Below are positions 45,148 through 54,043 of a stretch of 64,000 nucleotides of DNA, piece after piece. This DNA comes from Streptomyces sp. NBC_00286 (GTDB lineage Bacteria; Actinomycetota; Actinomycetes; Streptomycetales; Streptomycetaceae), in contig NZ_CP108054.1 in assembly GCF_036173125.1 (NCBI RefSeq), forward strand, positions 8,337,001-8,401,000. Direction: 5' to 3'. The position numbers were made by a program, and so were the translations under genes. The notes beneath the pieces are model-generated. The model was not told the DNA's origin. It ran no database searches and worked only from the letters and a program-made list of their open reading frames with translations. The stretch's first letter is position 1; the number at the start of each line of letters is the position of its first letter.

Positions 45148-45741
45148 GTGATCGAGGAAACGGGGGCGAGGCGCTGCTCGCGGTGTATGGAGTCGAAGCC
45201 GCGGGCCGCCTTCGCGAAGAACAAGTCCATGCCCGATGGCCTCCAGGCGTACTGCCGGGAGTGCTCTGCTGAGTACTACCGGCAGCGCCAGGAAGCCAAG
45301 GGGAAGACGGTGCGCGTTAGGGTGCCGTTCCCGCGAGGGCACAAGCGTTGTCCGGACTGTGGCGAAGCCAAGCCCCACACACAGTGGGAGCGGAACAAGG
45401 CTTCTTCGGATGGCTGGGCGAGCTACTGCCGTCCGTGTCGTGCGGAACGGAATCGCATCAGCTATTTCCAGCGTAAGTACGGCCTAACGCCAGCGGAGTT
45501 GGACGCCATGATCGCGGAACAGCACGGGATCTGCTGTATATGTCTCGCTGCTCCTGCCGAGCATGTTGATCACTGCCACGAGACGGGTAGGGTCCGAGGC
45601 GTACTGTGCTTCAGCTGCAATGCCGCACTGGGGCAGTTCAAGGATCGGCCCGACGTGATAAGGCGGGCTGCGACATACGTGGAAGGAAACGCGTGGAAGC
45701 CAACACTCGTAGCACCGGGCGTCTACCGGCTGCCTTCCTGA
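45148..45741 (+). CDS. Endonuclease VII-like HNH protein inside the proteasome operon
   Basis: A 197-residue protein between pup and prcB. Residues 10-39 (C10, C13, C36, C39) and 68-97 (C68, C71, C94, C97) are two similar zinc-ribbon modules. The C-terminal recombination endonuclease VII domain has [13 protein letters not shown] (139-151) as the beta-beta-alpha metal nuclease core and structural cysteines C129/C132 and C154/C157. It may cut branched or damaged DNA. Codon choice is less GC-biased than the neighbours (for example an ATA codon). The gene overlaps the prcB start by 49 bp, so their translation is coupled. From memory it is conserved at this site in Streptomyces. Confidence 0.88.
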   Translation: MIEETGARRCSRCMESKPRAAFAKNKSMPDGLQAYCRECSAEYYRQRQEAKGKTVRVRVPFPRGHKRCPDCGEAKPHTQWERNKASSDGWASYCRPCRAERNRISYFQRKYGLTPAELDAMIAEQHGICCICLAAPAEHVDHCHETGRVRGVLCFSCNAALGQFKDRPDVIRRAATYVEGNAWKPTLVAPGVYRLPS

Positions 45742-46538
45742 CGCCTGGGTCGTCGTCCTTCATGGACTTCTTGTCCGATCACCAGCCGGACATCCTGCCT
45801 GGCAACCGGCAGCTGCCCCCCACTCAGGGCGTGATCGAGGCGCCGCACGGCACCACCATCGTGGCCACGACCTTCCCCGGCGGCGTCGTGCTCGCCGGTG
45901 ACCGGCGGGCCACCATGGGTAACGTCATCGCGCAGCGGGACATCGAGAAGGTGTTCCCGGCTGATGAGTACTCGGCGGTGGGTATCGCCGGTACGGCCGG
46001 TCTTGCCGTCGAGATGGTGAAGCTCTTCCAGTTGGAGCTGGAGCACTTCGAGAAGGTCGAGGGCGCGCAGCTGTCGCTCGAGGGCAAGGCGAACCGGCTG
46101 TCGACGATGATCCGGTCGAATCTCGGCATGGCCATGCAGGGTCTGGCTGTGGTGCCGATCTTCGCGGGGTTTGACGTGGACCGCGGGAAGGGGCGGATCT
46201 TCTCGTACGACGTGACGGGTGGCCGTTCCGAGGAGCACGGGTTCGCGGCTACGGGTTCGGGTTCGATCTTCGCGCGCGGTGCCATGAAGAAGCTGTACAG
46301 CGAGGATCTGAGCGAGGAGCAGGCGACGACGCTCGTTGTGCAGGCCTTGTATGACGCGGCCGACGACGACTCGGCGACCGGTGGCCCTGATGTCGCTCGC
46401 CGGATTTATCCGCTGGTCACCGTGATCACTGAGGACGGGTTCCGCCGTCTGACCGACGAGGAGTCCTCCGAGATCGCCCGCTTGATCCTGGAGCGGCGCC
46501 TGGAGCAGCCTGACGGCCCGCGTGCCGCGTTGCTCTGA
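45693..46538 (+). CDS. prcB: 20S proteasome beta subunit
   Basis: A 281-residue precursor. A propeptide of 53 residues is removed after PHG to expose the catalytic Thr54 ([11 protein letters not shown]). Lys in GDRRAT-type context and the conserved Asp follow. Fourteen copies form the proteolytic rings of the 20S core. The GTG at 45693 has GGAAGGA upstream and lies inside the endonuclease gene. The length equals that of S. coelicolor PrcB. prcA follows 77 bp downstream. Confidence 0.97.
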   Translation: MEANTRSTGRLPAAFLTPGSSSFMDFLSDHQPDILPGNRQLPPTQGVIEAPHGTTIVATTFPGGVVLAGDRRATMGNVIAQRDIEKVFPADEYSAVGIAGTAGLAVEMVKLFQLELEHFEKVEGAQLSLEGKANRLSTMIRSNLGMAMQGLAVVPIFAGFDVDRGKGRIFSYDVTGGRSEEHGFAATGSGSIFARGAMKKLYSEDLSEEQATTLVVQALYDAADDDSATGGPDVARRIYPLVTVITEDGFRRLTDEESSEIARLILERRLEQPDGPRAALL

Positions 46539-46615
46539 CTGCTGCGGCCTGTGAAAGGCCTTGGCCCCTCTTTTCAGGTGATCCAGTGACTTCCACAGAA
46601 AGGGACGGATAGCCG

Positions 46616-47392
46616 GTGTCGACGCCGTTCTATGTCTCACCCCAGCAGCAGATGGCCGACCGGGCGGAGTATGCCCGTAAGGGTATCGCTCGTGGTCGCA
46701 GTCTGGTTGTGCTGCAGTTTGCCGACGGCATTGTCTTCGTCGGCGAGAACCCGTCCCGTGCGCTGCACAAGTTCAGCGAGATCTATGACCGGATCGGCTT
46801 CGCGGCCGCCGGCAAGTACAACGAGTACGAGAATCTCCGCATCGGTGGTGTCCGTTACGCCGACCTGCGGGGTTATACCTACGACCGTGACGATGTGACG
46901 GCGCGCGGTCTTGCCAATGTGTATGCGCAGACGCTCGGCACGATCTTCTCCAGTGCGGCGGAGAAGCCGTATGAGGTGGAGTTGGTGGTCGCGGAGGTCG
47001 GGGTGACGCCCGAGGGCGACCAGCTCTATCGGCTGCCGCACGATGGGTCGATCGTGGACGAGCACGGCTCGGTCGCGGTGGGTGGCAATGCCGAGCAGAT
47101 CAGTAGTTATCTCGATCAGCGTCACCGGGACGGTATGACGTTGGCCGAGGCGTTGAAGCTGGCTGTTCAGGCGCTGTCGCGTGACACCAATGGCAGCGAG
47201 CGGGAGATTCCGGCGGAGCGGCTGGAGGTGGCGGTTCTGGACCGGACGCGTCCGCAGAAGCGCAAGTTCAAGCGCATTGTGGGCCGTCAGCTGGTCCGTC
47301 TGCTGGAGGAGGGCAGTTCGGGCGGGGCTGCGGCCGCCGAGTCCGCTGGTTCTGACGATGCCGATGGGTCGGACGCGTCTGAGGAGAAGTAA
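46616..47392 (+). CDS. prcA: 20S proteasome alpha subunit
   Basis: A 258-residue subunit of the outer rings that gate substrate entry and dock ARC. It begins [27 protein letters not shown], the gate-forming N-terminus of actinobacterial alpha subunits, and lacks a catalytic Thr. The tail (about 235-258) is Ala/Ser/Asp-rich. GTG start with AAAGGGA upstream. Last gene of the operon, ending 18 bp before a strong hairpin. Confidence 0.97.
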   Translation: MSTPFYVSPQQQMADRAEYARKGIARGRSLVVLQFADGIVFVGENPSRALHKFSEIYDRIGFAAAGKYNEYENLRIGGVRYADLRGYTYDRDDVTARGLANVYAQTLGTIFSSAAEKPYEVELVVAEVGVTPEGDQLYRLPHDGSIVDEHGSVAVGGNAEQISSYLDQRHRDGMTLAEALKLAVQALSRDTNGSEREIPAERLEVAVLDRTRPQKRKFKRIVGRQLVRLLEEGSSGGAAAAESAGSDDADGSDASEEK

Positions 47393-47410
47393 GCCCGCCA
47401 GTCATCACGT

Positions 47411-47452
47411 GAAGCGCCCCGGCCCCGCCTTGTAGCGGGGCCGGGGCGCTTC
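47411..47452. terminator. Terminator between prcA and lacI
   Basis: Perfect 18-bp stem (47411-47428 with 47435-47452) and a 6-nt loop between converging genes. Confidence 0.85.
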
Positions 47453-47457
47453 GGCGT

Positions 47458-48474
47458 TCAGGATGGGCGTGGGGGCGCTGTGGAGCCTCGTACGACGAGT
47501 TCGACGGGGATGTTGCCTTCCGGTGGTGTTTCGCCTTCCAGGACTGCGAGGAGCGCCGTCATGCCGCGTTCGCCGAAGAGTTCGGCGTCGAGCTGGACGG
47601 TGGTGAGTTCGGGTTCGATCGCCGTGGCGAGGGCCAGGTCGTCGAAGCCGGTCACGGAGAGGTCGTCGGGGATGCGCAGGCCGAGGCGGCGGGCGGCTTT
47701 GTAGGCGCCGACGGCGAGTTTGTCGTCGTCGCAGACGATGGCGGTGGGTCGGGGGCCGGGGCCGTTCAGGGCGTTTTCGGCGGCGGTGAGTGCGCCTTCG
47801 ATGGTGATGGGGGCCTTTGCCGTGCGTACTTCGGTGTCGGCTGCCTGTGTCACGCGGGCGGCGAGTTCGCGGGCGCGTACGTGGAAGGTCCAGGAGTCGA
47901 TGTCGGCGGCCAGGTGCAGGAAGCGGCGGTGGCCGAGTGTCAGCAGGTGGTCGGCGATTTGGCGCATGCCGTCGGTGATGTCGAGGTTGACGGTGGCGGC
48001 GCCGAGGCTGCCGGCGGGGTCGCTGTCGAGCATGACGAGGGGGAGGTCGTCGCCGAGGATTTCGGTGAGGGCTTCGGAGGCCATGGAGGAGGCGATGACG
48101 CCGTCCAGGGCGGCTCGTGCGGAGGCGAAGGGGTCGGGTGCTGGGCCGATGCCTTCGGGTGAGGGGTAGAGGACGACGCCGAAGCCGTGTTTCGCGGCGA
48201 TGCGGGCGGCTCCTTCGTAGACGGCGGCGAAGAACTCGTTGGTGAGTGCGGGTACGACCAGGAGGGCTGTGCGTGCCTGGCCGAGTCGTAGGTTGCGGGC
48301 GGCGAGGTTGGGCCGGTAGCCGAGGTCCTGTGCTGCCTGGCGTACGCGGGCGGCTGTTGCCTCGGAGACTCGGCCGCGCCATTTGTCGCCGAGTACGAGG
48401 GAGACGGCGGCCTGGGAGACTCCGGCGGTCCGGGCGACGTCGCGGCTCGTGGGGCGCGTGCTTCCTCGTGCCAC
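47458..48474 (-). CDS. LacI family transcriptional regulator
   Basis: A 338-residue repressor. The helix-turn-helix and hinge occupy about 1-60 (SRDVARTAGVSQAAVSLVLG and YRPNLAARNLRLG), followed by the periplasmic-binding-protein-like effector domain. The GTG at 48474 gives the usual N-terminus; the frame opens 14 codons earlier across the promoter. It is divergent from an MFS gene, and the 108-bp gap has two ATACGTA-type repeats. It probably controls that transporter in response to a sugar or similar ligand. It is not part of the proteasome system proper. Confidence 0.9.
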   Translation of the reverse strand: MARGSTRPTSRDVARTAGVSQAAVSLVLGDKWRGRVSEATAARVRQAAQDLGYRPNLAARNLRLGQARTALLVVPALTNEFFAAVYEGAARIAAKHGFGVVLYPSPEGIGPAPDPFASARAALDGVIASSMASEALTEILGDDLPLVMLDSDPAGSLGAATVNLDITDGMRQIADHLLTLGHRRFLHLAADIDSWTFHVRARELAARVTQAADTEVRTAKAPITIEGALTAAENALNGPGPRPTAIVCDDDKLAVGAYKAARRLGLRIPDDLSVTGFDDLALATAIEPELTTVQLDAELFGERGMTALLAVLEGETPPEGNIPVELVVRGSTAPPRPS

Positions 48475-48517
48475 CGTCGACCTGCTCTTTCTGCTGGACT
48501 CGTGAACTGGCCACATG

Positions 48518-48546
48518 ATACGTATGACGGACGAGGTTATACGTAC
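48518..48546. promoter_or_regulatory. Paired ATACGTA sites, candidate LacI operator
   Basis: ATACGTAT at 48518-48525 and ATACGTAC at 48539-48546 are 21 bp apart (two helical turns), in the divergent lacI/MFS gap. Spacing fits cooperative binding of one repressor. Confidence 0.55.
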
Positions 48547-48582
48547 AACGTCAGCTGCTACCGGCTACGAGAAGGGCGTGAC

Positions 48583-49842
48583 ATGGCCGCGCGCTACCTG
48601 GAGATCCTCAGAACGAGGCATGCCGCCCGGCTGCTGGCCGGTACCCTTGTGGGGCGGCTGCCGAACGCGGTGGCCCCGATCGCCGTCCTGCTGTTCGTCC
48701 GCGACGAGGGCGGCAGCTACAGCCTCGCCGGTGCGCTGGCCGCGGCGTACGGGGTGTCGAATGCCGTGGGGCAGCCGGTGCTCGGGCGTCTTGTGGACCT
48801 CTACGGGCAGCCCCGTGTGCAGCTGCCCGCCGCGCTCGTCTCCGCCCTGGGTATGGCGGTGTTCGCCTTCACGGGCATCGAGGCGCTGGCGCTCGCGTAC
48901 GTCCTGATGGTCGTCGCAGGCTTCTTCACGCCGCCTCTGGAGGGCGGCCTGCGGGCGCTGTGGCCCTCGGTCCTGCGTCGGGAGGACCAGGTGCACACGG
49001 CGTACGCGATGGATGCCGTGGCGCAGGAAGTGATGTTCACCGTGGGGCCGTTGCTGGTCACGCTGTGTGTGTCGCTGTGGTCGGCGCAGGCCGCGCTGCT
49101 TGTGCTGAATGTCATAGGGGTGCTGGGGGCGCTCTCCGTGGTGGTGTCGCGGCCTGCGCGCGCGTGGCGTTCGGCGCCGCGTGAGGCGCACTGGCTCGGC
49201 GCCTTGCGGTCGGCCGGGCTGCTGGCTCTGCTCGGCGCGTTGCTCTTCGTGGGGATCGCGCTGGGGTCGATCAACGTCGCGGCGATGTCGTACGCGGATG
49301 ACAACGGCGGGGATGTGACGTACGGCTGGCTGATGGCGGCCATCGGGCTCGGCGCGCTTGTCGGGGGCACTGTGTACGGGGCGCGGCAGTGGAGCGGTGC
49401 GCCGGGGCGGCGGCTGCAGGTGCTTGTGGCGCTTCTGGCGGTGTTCTACCTGCCTCTGCTGCTGACACCGGGTCCGGTCGCCATGGCGGCGCTGATCGGG
49501 CTCTCCGGGTTGTTTCTCGCGCCGAGCATCGCCTGCTCGTTCGTCCTGGTGGACCGGCATGCGCCGAGGGGCACCGTCACCGAGGCGTTCTCCTGGCTTG
49601 TGACGACGTTCACGGTGGGGATGTCGGTCGGGACGGGTGTCGCGGGGCCGGTCGTCGAGTGGGGCGGGGCGGTGTGGGGTTTCGCACTGCCGGGTGCCGC
49701 GGGGGCCGTGGCGCTGGCTGTTCTGCTGGCCACGGGGCGGGTCCTCGCAGCTGCGGGCAGCGTCACGGTGGTTGAAGTCGCATCGGAAAATGATCGAAAC
49801 GGTGCAGCCGAACCTCGTTTCAGCACAGGGCATCAGGCGTAA
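48583..49842 (+). CDS. MFS transporter
   Basis: A 419-residue major facilitator protein with about 12 membrane helices. The loop 2-3 segment GQPVLGRLVDLYGQPRVQ (about 67-84) matches the MFS signature G-x-L-x-D-R-x-G-R. It is probably an exporter of a small molecule. The ATG at 48583 has GAAGGG upstream. Divergent from the LacI gene and directly upstream of pafA; its TAA stop overlaps the pafA -10. The substrate is unknown. Confidence 0.88.
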   Translation: MAARYLEILRTRHAARLLAGTLVGRLPNAVAPIAVLLFVRDEGGSYSLAGALAAAYGVSNAVGQPVLGRLVDLYGQPRVQLPAALVSALGMAVFAFTGIEALALAYVLMVVAGFFTPPLEGGLRALWPSVLRREDQVHTAYAMDAVAQEVMFTVGPLLVTLCVSLWSAQAALLVLNVIGVLGALSVVVSRPARAWRSAPREAHWLGALRSAGLLALLGALLFVGIALGSINVAAMSYADDNGGDVTYGWLMAAIGLGALVGGTVYGARQWSGAPGRRLQVLVALLAVFYLPLLLTPGPVAMAALIGLSGLFLAPSIACSFVLVDRHAPRGTVTEAFSWLVTTFTVGMSVGTGVAGPVVEWGGAVWGFALPGAAGAVALAVLLATGRVLAAAGSVTVVEVASENDRNGAAEPRFSTGHQA

Positions 49843-49845
49843 TGT
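49840..49845 (+). promoter_or_regulatory. -10 element of pafA, probable leaderless start
   Basis: TAATGT begins in the MFS stop codon and ends 6 nt before the pafA ATG. No ribosome site is present, so pafA probably has its own leaderless transcript. Confidence 0.55.
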
Positions 49846-49851
49846 TCAGTC

Positions 49852-51213
49852 ATGGACCGCCGCATTTTCGGGCTGGAGAACGAGTACGGCGTCACGTGTA
49901 CGTTCAGGGGACAGCGCCGCCTGTCTCCCGACGAGGTGGCGCGGTACCTCTTCCGCCGTGTCGTGTCATGGGGCCGCAGCAGCAATGTCTTTCTGCGAAA
50001 CGGCGCCCGCCTGTATCTCGACGTGGGGTCACATCCGGAATACGCCACACCGGAATGTGACAACGTGACAGAACTGGTCACCCACGACAAGGCCGGCGAG
50101 CGCATTCTGGAAGGACTCCTGGTAGACGCCGAACGACGCCTGCACGAGGAAGGAATCGCGGGCGACGTCTACCTCTTCAAGAACAACACCGACTCGGCGG
50201 GCAACTCCTACGGCTGCCACGAGAACTATCTGGTGGCCCGCCACGGGGAGTTCTCCCGGCTCGCGGACATCCTCATCCCGTTCCTCGTCACCAGGCAGCT
50301 TCTCTGCGGTGCCGGCAAGGTGCTGCAGACCCCGCGTGGCGCGGTGTACTGCGTCAGCCAGCGGGCCGAGCACATCTGGGAGGGCGTCTCCTCGGCGACG
50401 ACGCGTTCCCGGCCGATCATCAACACGCGTGACGAACCCCACGCGGACGCCGAGCGCTACCGTCGCCTGCATGTCATCGTGGGCGACTCGAACATGTCCG
50501 AGACGACCATGCTGCTGAAGGTCGGCGCCACCGATCTCGTACTGCGCATGATCGAGGCGGGCACGGTGATGCGCGATCTGACCCTGGAGAACCCGATCCG
50601 GGCGATCCGCGAGGTCAGCCATGACATCACGGGCCGCCGCAAGGTGCGCCTGGCCAGCGGCCGCGAGGCCTCCGCTCTGGAAGTGCAGCGCGAGTACTAC
50701 GAGAAGGCCGTGGACTTCTGCGAGCGGCGCGGCATCCGCACCGGCACCGTCGAGCAGGTCCTGGAGCTGTGGGGCCGCACGCTGGACTCGATCGAGTCCG
50801 AGGACCTCGACCGGATCGGTACCGAGATCGACTGGGTGATGAAGTACAAGCTCATCGAGCGGTACCGCGCCAAGCACAACATGACGATGTCGCATCCGCG
50901 GGTCGCGCAGATAGACCTCGCCTATCACGACATCCACCGTCGGCGGGGGCTGTACTACCTGCTGGAGAAGAAGGGGCAGGCCGCCAGGATCTGCAATGAC
51001 CTGAGGATCTTCGAGGGCAAGTCGGTGCCGCCGCAGACCACCCGGGCGCGGCTGCGCGGCGACTTCATCCGGCGGGCGCAGGAGCAGCGGCGGGACTTCA
51101 CCGTCGACTGGGTCCACCTCAAGCTGAACGACCAGGCGCAGCGCACGGTGTTGTGCAAGGACCCGTTCCGTTCCGTCGACGATCGGGTGGAGAAGCTCAT
51201 CGCCGGAATGTGA
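49852..51213 (+). CDS. pafA: Pup ligase PafA
   Basis: A 453-residue glutamine-synthetase-like ligase. It activates the C-terminal Glu of Pup with ATP and joins it to substrate lysines. It opens FGLENEYG (about 6-13) with the metal/ATP ligands. [20 protein letters not shown] near 105-124 and [19 protein letters not shown] near 187 are family signatures shared with Dop, but the Dop-loop is absent. It has no ribosome site; a -10 (TAATGT) lies 6 nt upstream. The lacI/MFS pair separates it from the rest of the Pup genes. Confidence 0.97.
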   Translation: MDRRIFGLENEYGVTCTFRGQRRLSPDEVARYLFRRVVSWGRSSNVFLRNGARLYLDVGSHPEYATPECDNVTELVTHDKAGERILEGLLVDAERRLHEEGIAGDVYLFKNNTDSAGNSYGCHENYLVARHGEFSRLADILIPFLVTRQLLCGAGKVLQTPRGAVYCVSQRAEHIWEGVSSATTRSRPIINTRDEPHADAERYRRLHVIVGDSNMSETTMLLKVGATDLVLRMIEAGTVMRDLTLENPIRAIREVSHDITGRRKVRLASGREASALEVQREYYEKAVDFCERRGIRTGTVEQVLELWGRTLDSIESEDLDRIGTEIDWVMKYKLIERYRAKHNMTMSHPRVAQIDLAYHDIHRRRGLYYLLEKKGQAARICNDLRIFEGKSVPPQTTRARLRGDFIRRAQEQRRDFTVDWVHLKLNDQAQRTVLCKDPFRSVDDRVEKLIAGM

Positions 51214-51258
51214 GCCGTCCAGGCCGGTCACTTCCAGTCGCTTTTGCGGAACGCAACA

Positions 51259-51291
51259 CAGGGCGCCGTACGTTCTTCGTACGGCGCCCTG
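51259..51291. terminator. Terminator after pafA
   Basis: Fourteen-bp perfect stem CAGGGCGCCGTACG / CGTACGGCGCCCTG with a 5-nt loop, 46 bp beyond the pafA stop. Confidence 0.85.
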
Positions 51292-51351
51292 CTCAAGTCG
51301 TAGAGTTGCGCGCACGCCCACCGCAAGATCGACCGATACGAGGCCCCCACC

Positions 51352-52359
51352 GTGCGCCGACGCTCACTCCTCATTGCCGCTCCCGCCGGACTGCTCACGC
51401 TTGCCGGCTGCGGTGGCGACGACACGGCCGACAAGGACAAGGCCAGTAAAAGTGCGTCCCCCTCGGCGTCCCCTTCGGCCAGTGCGCCACCACCGCCGAA
51501 GCTCGTCGACGGGCCGCTGCCGGCCATCACCGCCGGTGCGAAGCTCGACGAGAAGCCGACCGTCGCCAAGGGCAGCGGTGATCCGTCGAAGGACCTCGCG
51601 GTCAAGACGGTCGTGGCGGGCAACGGCAAGACGCTGGCCGAGGGCGACTTCGTGCAGTTGAACTACCTGGCCCAGGTCTGGACCACGGCGAAGGTCTTCG
51701 ACAACTCCTTCGACCGCAAGGCGCCCATCGTCGTCCGGCTGGCCCAGGGCCAGGTCATGGACGGCTGGCGCTACGCCCTGATGGGCAAGAAGACCGGTAG
51801 CCGCGTTCTGATGGCCGTGCCGCCGGCCTGGGGCTTCGGTGCGCAGGGCAACGCCCAGGCGGGCGTCAAGGGCACCGACACGCTGGTCTGTGTCCTCGAC
51901 GTCAAGGACACCTTCAACGCGAAGAGCTCTGCCAAGGGCTCCGAGGTCGCGCAGTCCAACATCGATCTGCCGAAGGTCGGCACCAACACCGACGGCAAGG
52001 CCCCCTCCATCGAGGTGCCGAAGAAGGACGCGCCGACGAAGCTCGTCGCGAACTACATCCTGGAGGGCGACGGCGAGGAGCTCGCGGCAAGCGACAGCGT
52101 CCTCGTGCAGTACAAGGGGGTGCTCTGGGCCGACGGCAAGGAGTTCGACTCCTCGTACAGCAGGCAGGAGCTCACCTCGTTCTCCCTGCAGCAGGTCGTC
52201 AAGGGCTGGGCGCAGGGCCTGACGGGCAAGAAGGTCGGCAGCCGCGTACTGGTCGTCGTCCCGCCGAAGCTCGGGTACGGCGACAAGCCGCCGCAGGGGA
52301 GCACCATCAAGAAGGACTCGGTGCTGGTCTTCTCGGTCGACATCCTCGCGAAGATGTGA
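51352..52359 (+). CDS. FKBP-type peptidyl-prolyl isomerase lipoprotein, two domains
   Basis: A 335-residue exported lipoprotein with lipobox LAGC (Cys near residue 19), a Ser/Pro-rich linker, then two tandem FKBP domains (about 85-185 and 225-335). Both show the VQLNY/VQYKG start and the GSRVLMAVPP / GSRVLVVVPP core. The N-terminal domain has lost some consensus aromatic residues of the active pocket, so only the second may be active. It would help fold secreted proteins. GTG start at 51352. A cytoplasmic FKBP follows 68 bp downstream. Confidence 0.9.
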   Translation: MRRRSLLIAAPAGLLTLAGCGGDDTADKDKASKSASPSASPSASAPPPPKLVDGPLPAITAGAKLDEKPTVAKGSGDPSKDLAVKTVVAGNGKTLAEGDFVQLNYLAQVWTTAKVFDNSFDRKAPIVVRLAQGQVMDGWRYALMGKKTGSRVLMAVPPAWGFGAQGNAQAGVKGTDTLVCVLDVKDTFNAKSSAKGSEVAQSNIDLPKVGTNTDGKAPSIEVPKKDAPTKLVANYILEGDGEELAASDSVLVQYKGVLWADGKEFDSSYSRQELTSFSLQQVVKGWAQGLTGKKVGSRVLVVVPPKLGYGDKPPQGSTIKKDSVLVFSVDILAKM

Positions 52360-52427
52360 GGCGTGCGGGGATGTAAGACTGTCGGGGTTGTCCCCAGTTG
52401 CCTTTCGCACACAGCAGGAGCCGAAAC

Positions 52428-52802
52428 GTGAGCATCGAGAAGCCGGAGATCGACTTCCCCGAAGGCCCGCCCCCCGCGGACCTCGAGATCAAGGACATCT
52501 GGGAGGGCGAGGGACCGGTCGCGAAGGCCGGCGACTTCGTCAAGGTCCACTACGTGGGCGTGGCGTACTCCAGCGGTGAGGAGTTCGACGCCTCCTGGAA
52601 CCGCGGTACGCCGCTGGAGTTCCAGCTCGGCGTCGGCCAGGTCATCTCCGGCTGGGACCAGGGCGTGCAGGGCATGAAGGTCGGCGGGCGCCGTCAGCTG
52701 ACGATCCCCTCCCACCTCGCGTACGGCGATCGCGGTGCCGGTGGCGGCCGTATCGCCCCGGGCGAGACGCTGATCTTCGTCTGCGACCTGGTCGCGGTCT
52801 GA
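52428..52802 (+). CDS. Cytoplasmic FKBP-type peptidyl-prolyl isomerase
   Basis: A 124-residue single-domain FKBP without signal peptide. VHYVGV near 45, FDASWNRGTPLEFQLG near 60 and the GGRRQLTIPSHLAYGDRG segment near 86-103 give an intact active site. It isomerises proline bonds during folding. GTG start with CAGGAG upstream. Conserved beside pafA and pafBC in actinobacteria. Confidence 0.93.
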   Translation: MSIEKPEIDFPEGPPPADLEIKDIWEGEGPVAKAGDFVKVHYVGVAYSSGEEFDASWNRGTPLEFQLGVGQVISGWDQGVQGMKVGGRRQLTIPSHLAYGDRGAGGGRIAPGETLIFVCDLVAV

Positions 52803-52814
52803 GCCTCGCAACCT

Positions 52815-52912
52815 GATCTTCGCGGTCTCGTCCTCGCGGTACGGTCCTTGCGGTCCGGTCTTCGCGGTGGATCTTCGCGGAGTCCGTCCGCGAGGGTCTC
52901 GCGGCCCGGTCT
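52815..52912. repeat. Degenerate short repeat based on CTTCGCGGT
   Basis: About seven imperfect copies of a 9-15-bp word (CTTCGCGGT, CCTCGCGGT, CTTGCGGT and variants) follow the FKBP gene. Slippage-type low-complexity DNA; no gene is seen here. Confidence 0.5.
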
Positions 52913-52955
52913 TCGTACGCCGTGTGATCGTGGACCGACCGGACCCGATCACCTG

Positions 52956-52982
52956 GGGCCCATGCCTGTCAGGCATGGGCCC
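52956..52982 (+). terminator. Intrinsic terminator with T-tract
   Basis: Twelve-bp perfect stem GGGCCCATGCCT / AGGCATGGGCCC with a 3-nt loop, followed by TCGGCTTTTG. One of the few hairpins here with a T-rich tail. Confidence 0.85.
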
Positions 52983-53050
52983 TCGGCTTTTGCCACGACA
53001 CTCCGGAGCGGTACGGTCATCGATCGGAAGCACCATAGGGAAGGGCGTCG

Positions 53051-54028
53051 ATGGCCATTGCCAAGGCCGAGCGGCTGATGAACCTGGCGCTGTGTCTGCT
53101 CGGGACGCGGCGGCCGCTCAGCAAGCGCGAGTTGCGCGATTCCATCGAGGCTTATGTGGAGGCCTTCAGGCCGGGCAACGGCGCGGTCGGCTCGGAGGAC
53201 TCCTTCAACCGGATGTTCGAGCGCGACAAGGACGATCTGCGCGAGCTCGGCCTGGTCATCGAGACGGTGGAGAGCCTGGACGGCGAGGTCGGCTATCTCG
53301 CCCGCCGGGACAGCAACCGCCTGCCGCCCATCACCCTCGACGCCGAGGAGGCCGCCGCCCTTGGCCTGGTCGCCAAGGTCTGGCAGCAGGCCCGCCTCGC
53401 GGGCGCGGCCAGCGGCGCCCTGCAGAAGCTGCGCGCGGCGGGACTGCCCGAGGACGTCGACCCGTACGAGGCCCATGGCGCCCTGGAGCCGCACATCCCC
53501 GTGCACGAGGCGGCCTTCGAACCGCTGATGCTCGCCTGCCGCGACCGCCGCCCCGTCGCCTTCGACTACCGCAAGGCCACCGCCGCCCACCCCGAGCCCC
53601 GCATCGTCGAGCCCTGGGCGCTGGAGTGCTGGCGCGGCCACTGGTACCTGGCCGGCTGGGACCGCGACCGGGGCGCCGAGCGCGTCTTCCGGCTGTCGCG
53701 GATCACCGGCAAGGTCCGTACCCGCAGCGGGAAGTTCACGGCCGAGGTGCCCGATGTCGTCACCGTGCGGGAGACCGTCGCGAGCTGGGCCGGAGAGACC
53801 GCCGACCGCTCCGCGCTGATACGGCTGCGCAGCGGGGCGGGCTATCCGCTGCGCGCGAAGGCCGTCTCCGTACGGGAACTGGGCGACGGCTGGGACGAGT
53901 TGGAGATTCCGTACGGGCATGGCCTGGACGCCTGGCTCGTCGAGTTCGGGCCCGATGTGGTCGTCCTGGAGCCGGCCGAGCTGCGGGCCGATGTCGTGGA
54001 CCGGCTGCGCGCCGTGGCCAAGGGCTGA
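53051..54028 (+). CDS. pafB: WYL-domain regulator PafB
   Basis: A 325-residue DNA-binding regulator. The winged helix-turn-helix is at about 1-75 and the WYL domain at about 145-225, with GHWYLAGWDRDRGAERVFRL near 196 as the WYL core. The WCX C-terminal extension follows. With PafC it activates DNA-damage genes in mycobacteria; it is not required for pupylation itself. ATG start. pafC begins 16 bp downstream. Confidence 0.93.
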   Translation: MAIAKAERLMNLALCLLGTRRPLSKRELRDSIEAYVEAFRPGNGAVGSEDSFNRMFERDKDDLRELGLVIETVESLDGEVGYLARRDSNRLPPITLDAEEAAALGLVAKVWQQARLAGAASGALQKLRAAGLPEDVDPYEAHGALEPHIPVHEAAFEPLMLACRDRRPVAFDYRKATAAHPEPRIVEPWALECWRGHWYLAGWDRDRGAERVFRLSRITGKVRTRSGKFTAEVPDVVTVRETVASWAGETADRSALIRLRSGAGYPLRAKAVSVRELGDGWDELEIPYGHGLDAWLVEFGPDVVVLEPAELRADVVDRLRAVAKG

Positions 54029-54043
54029 GGGGGCGTAGGAGAA

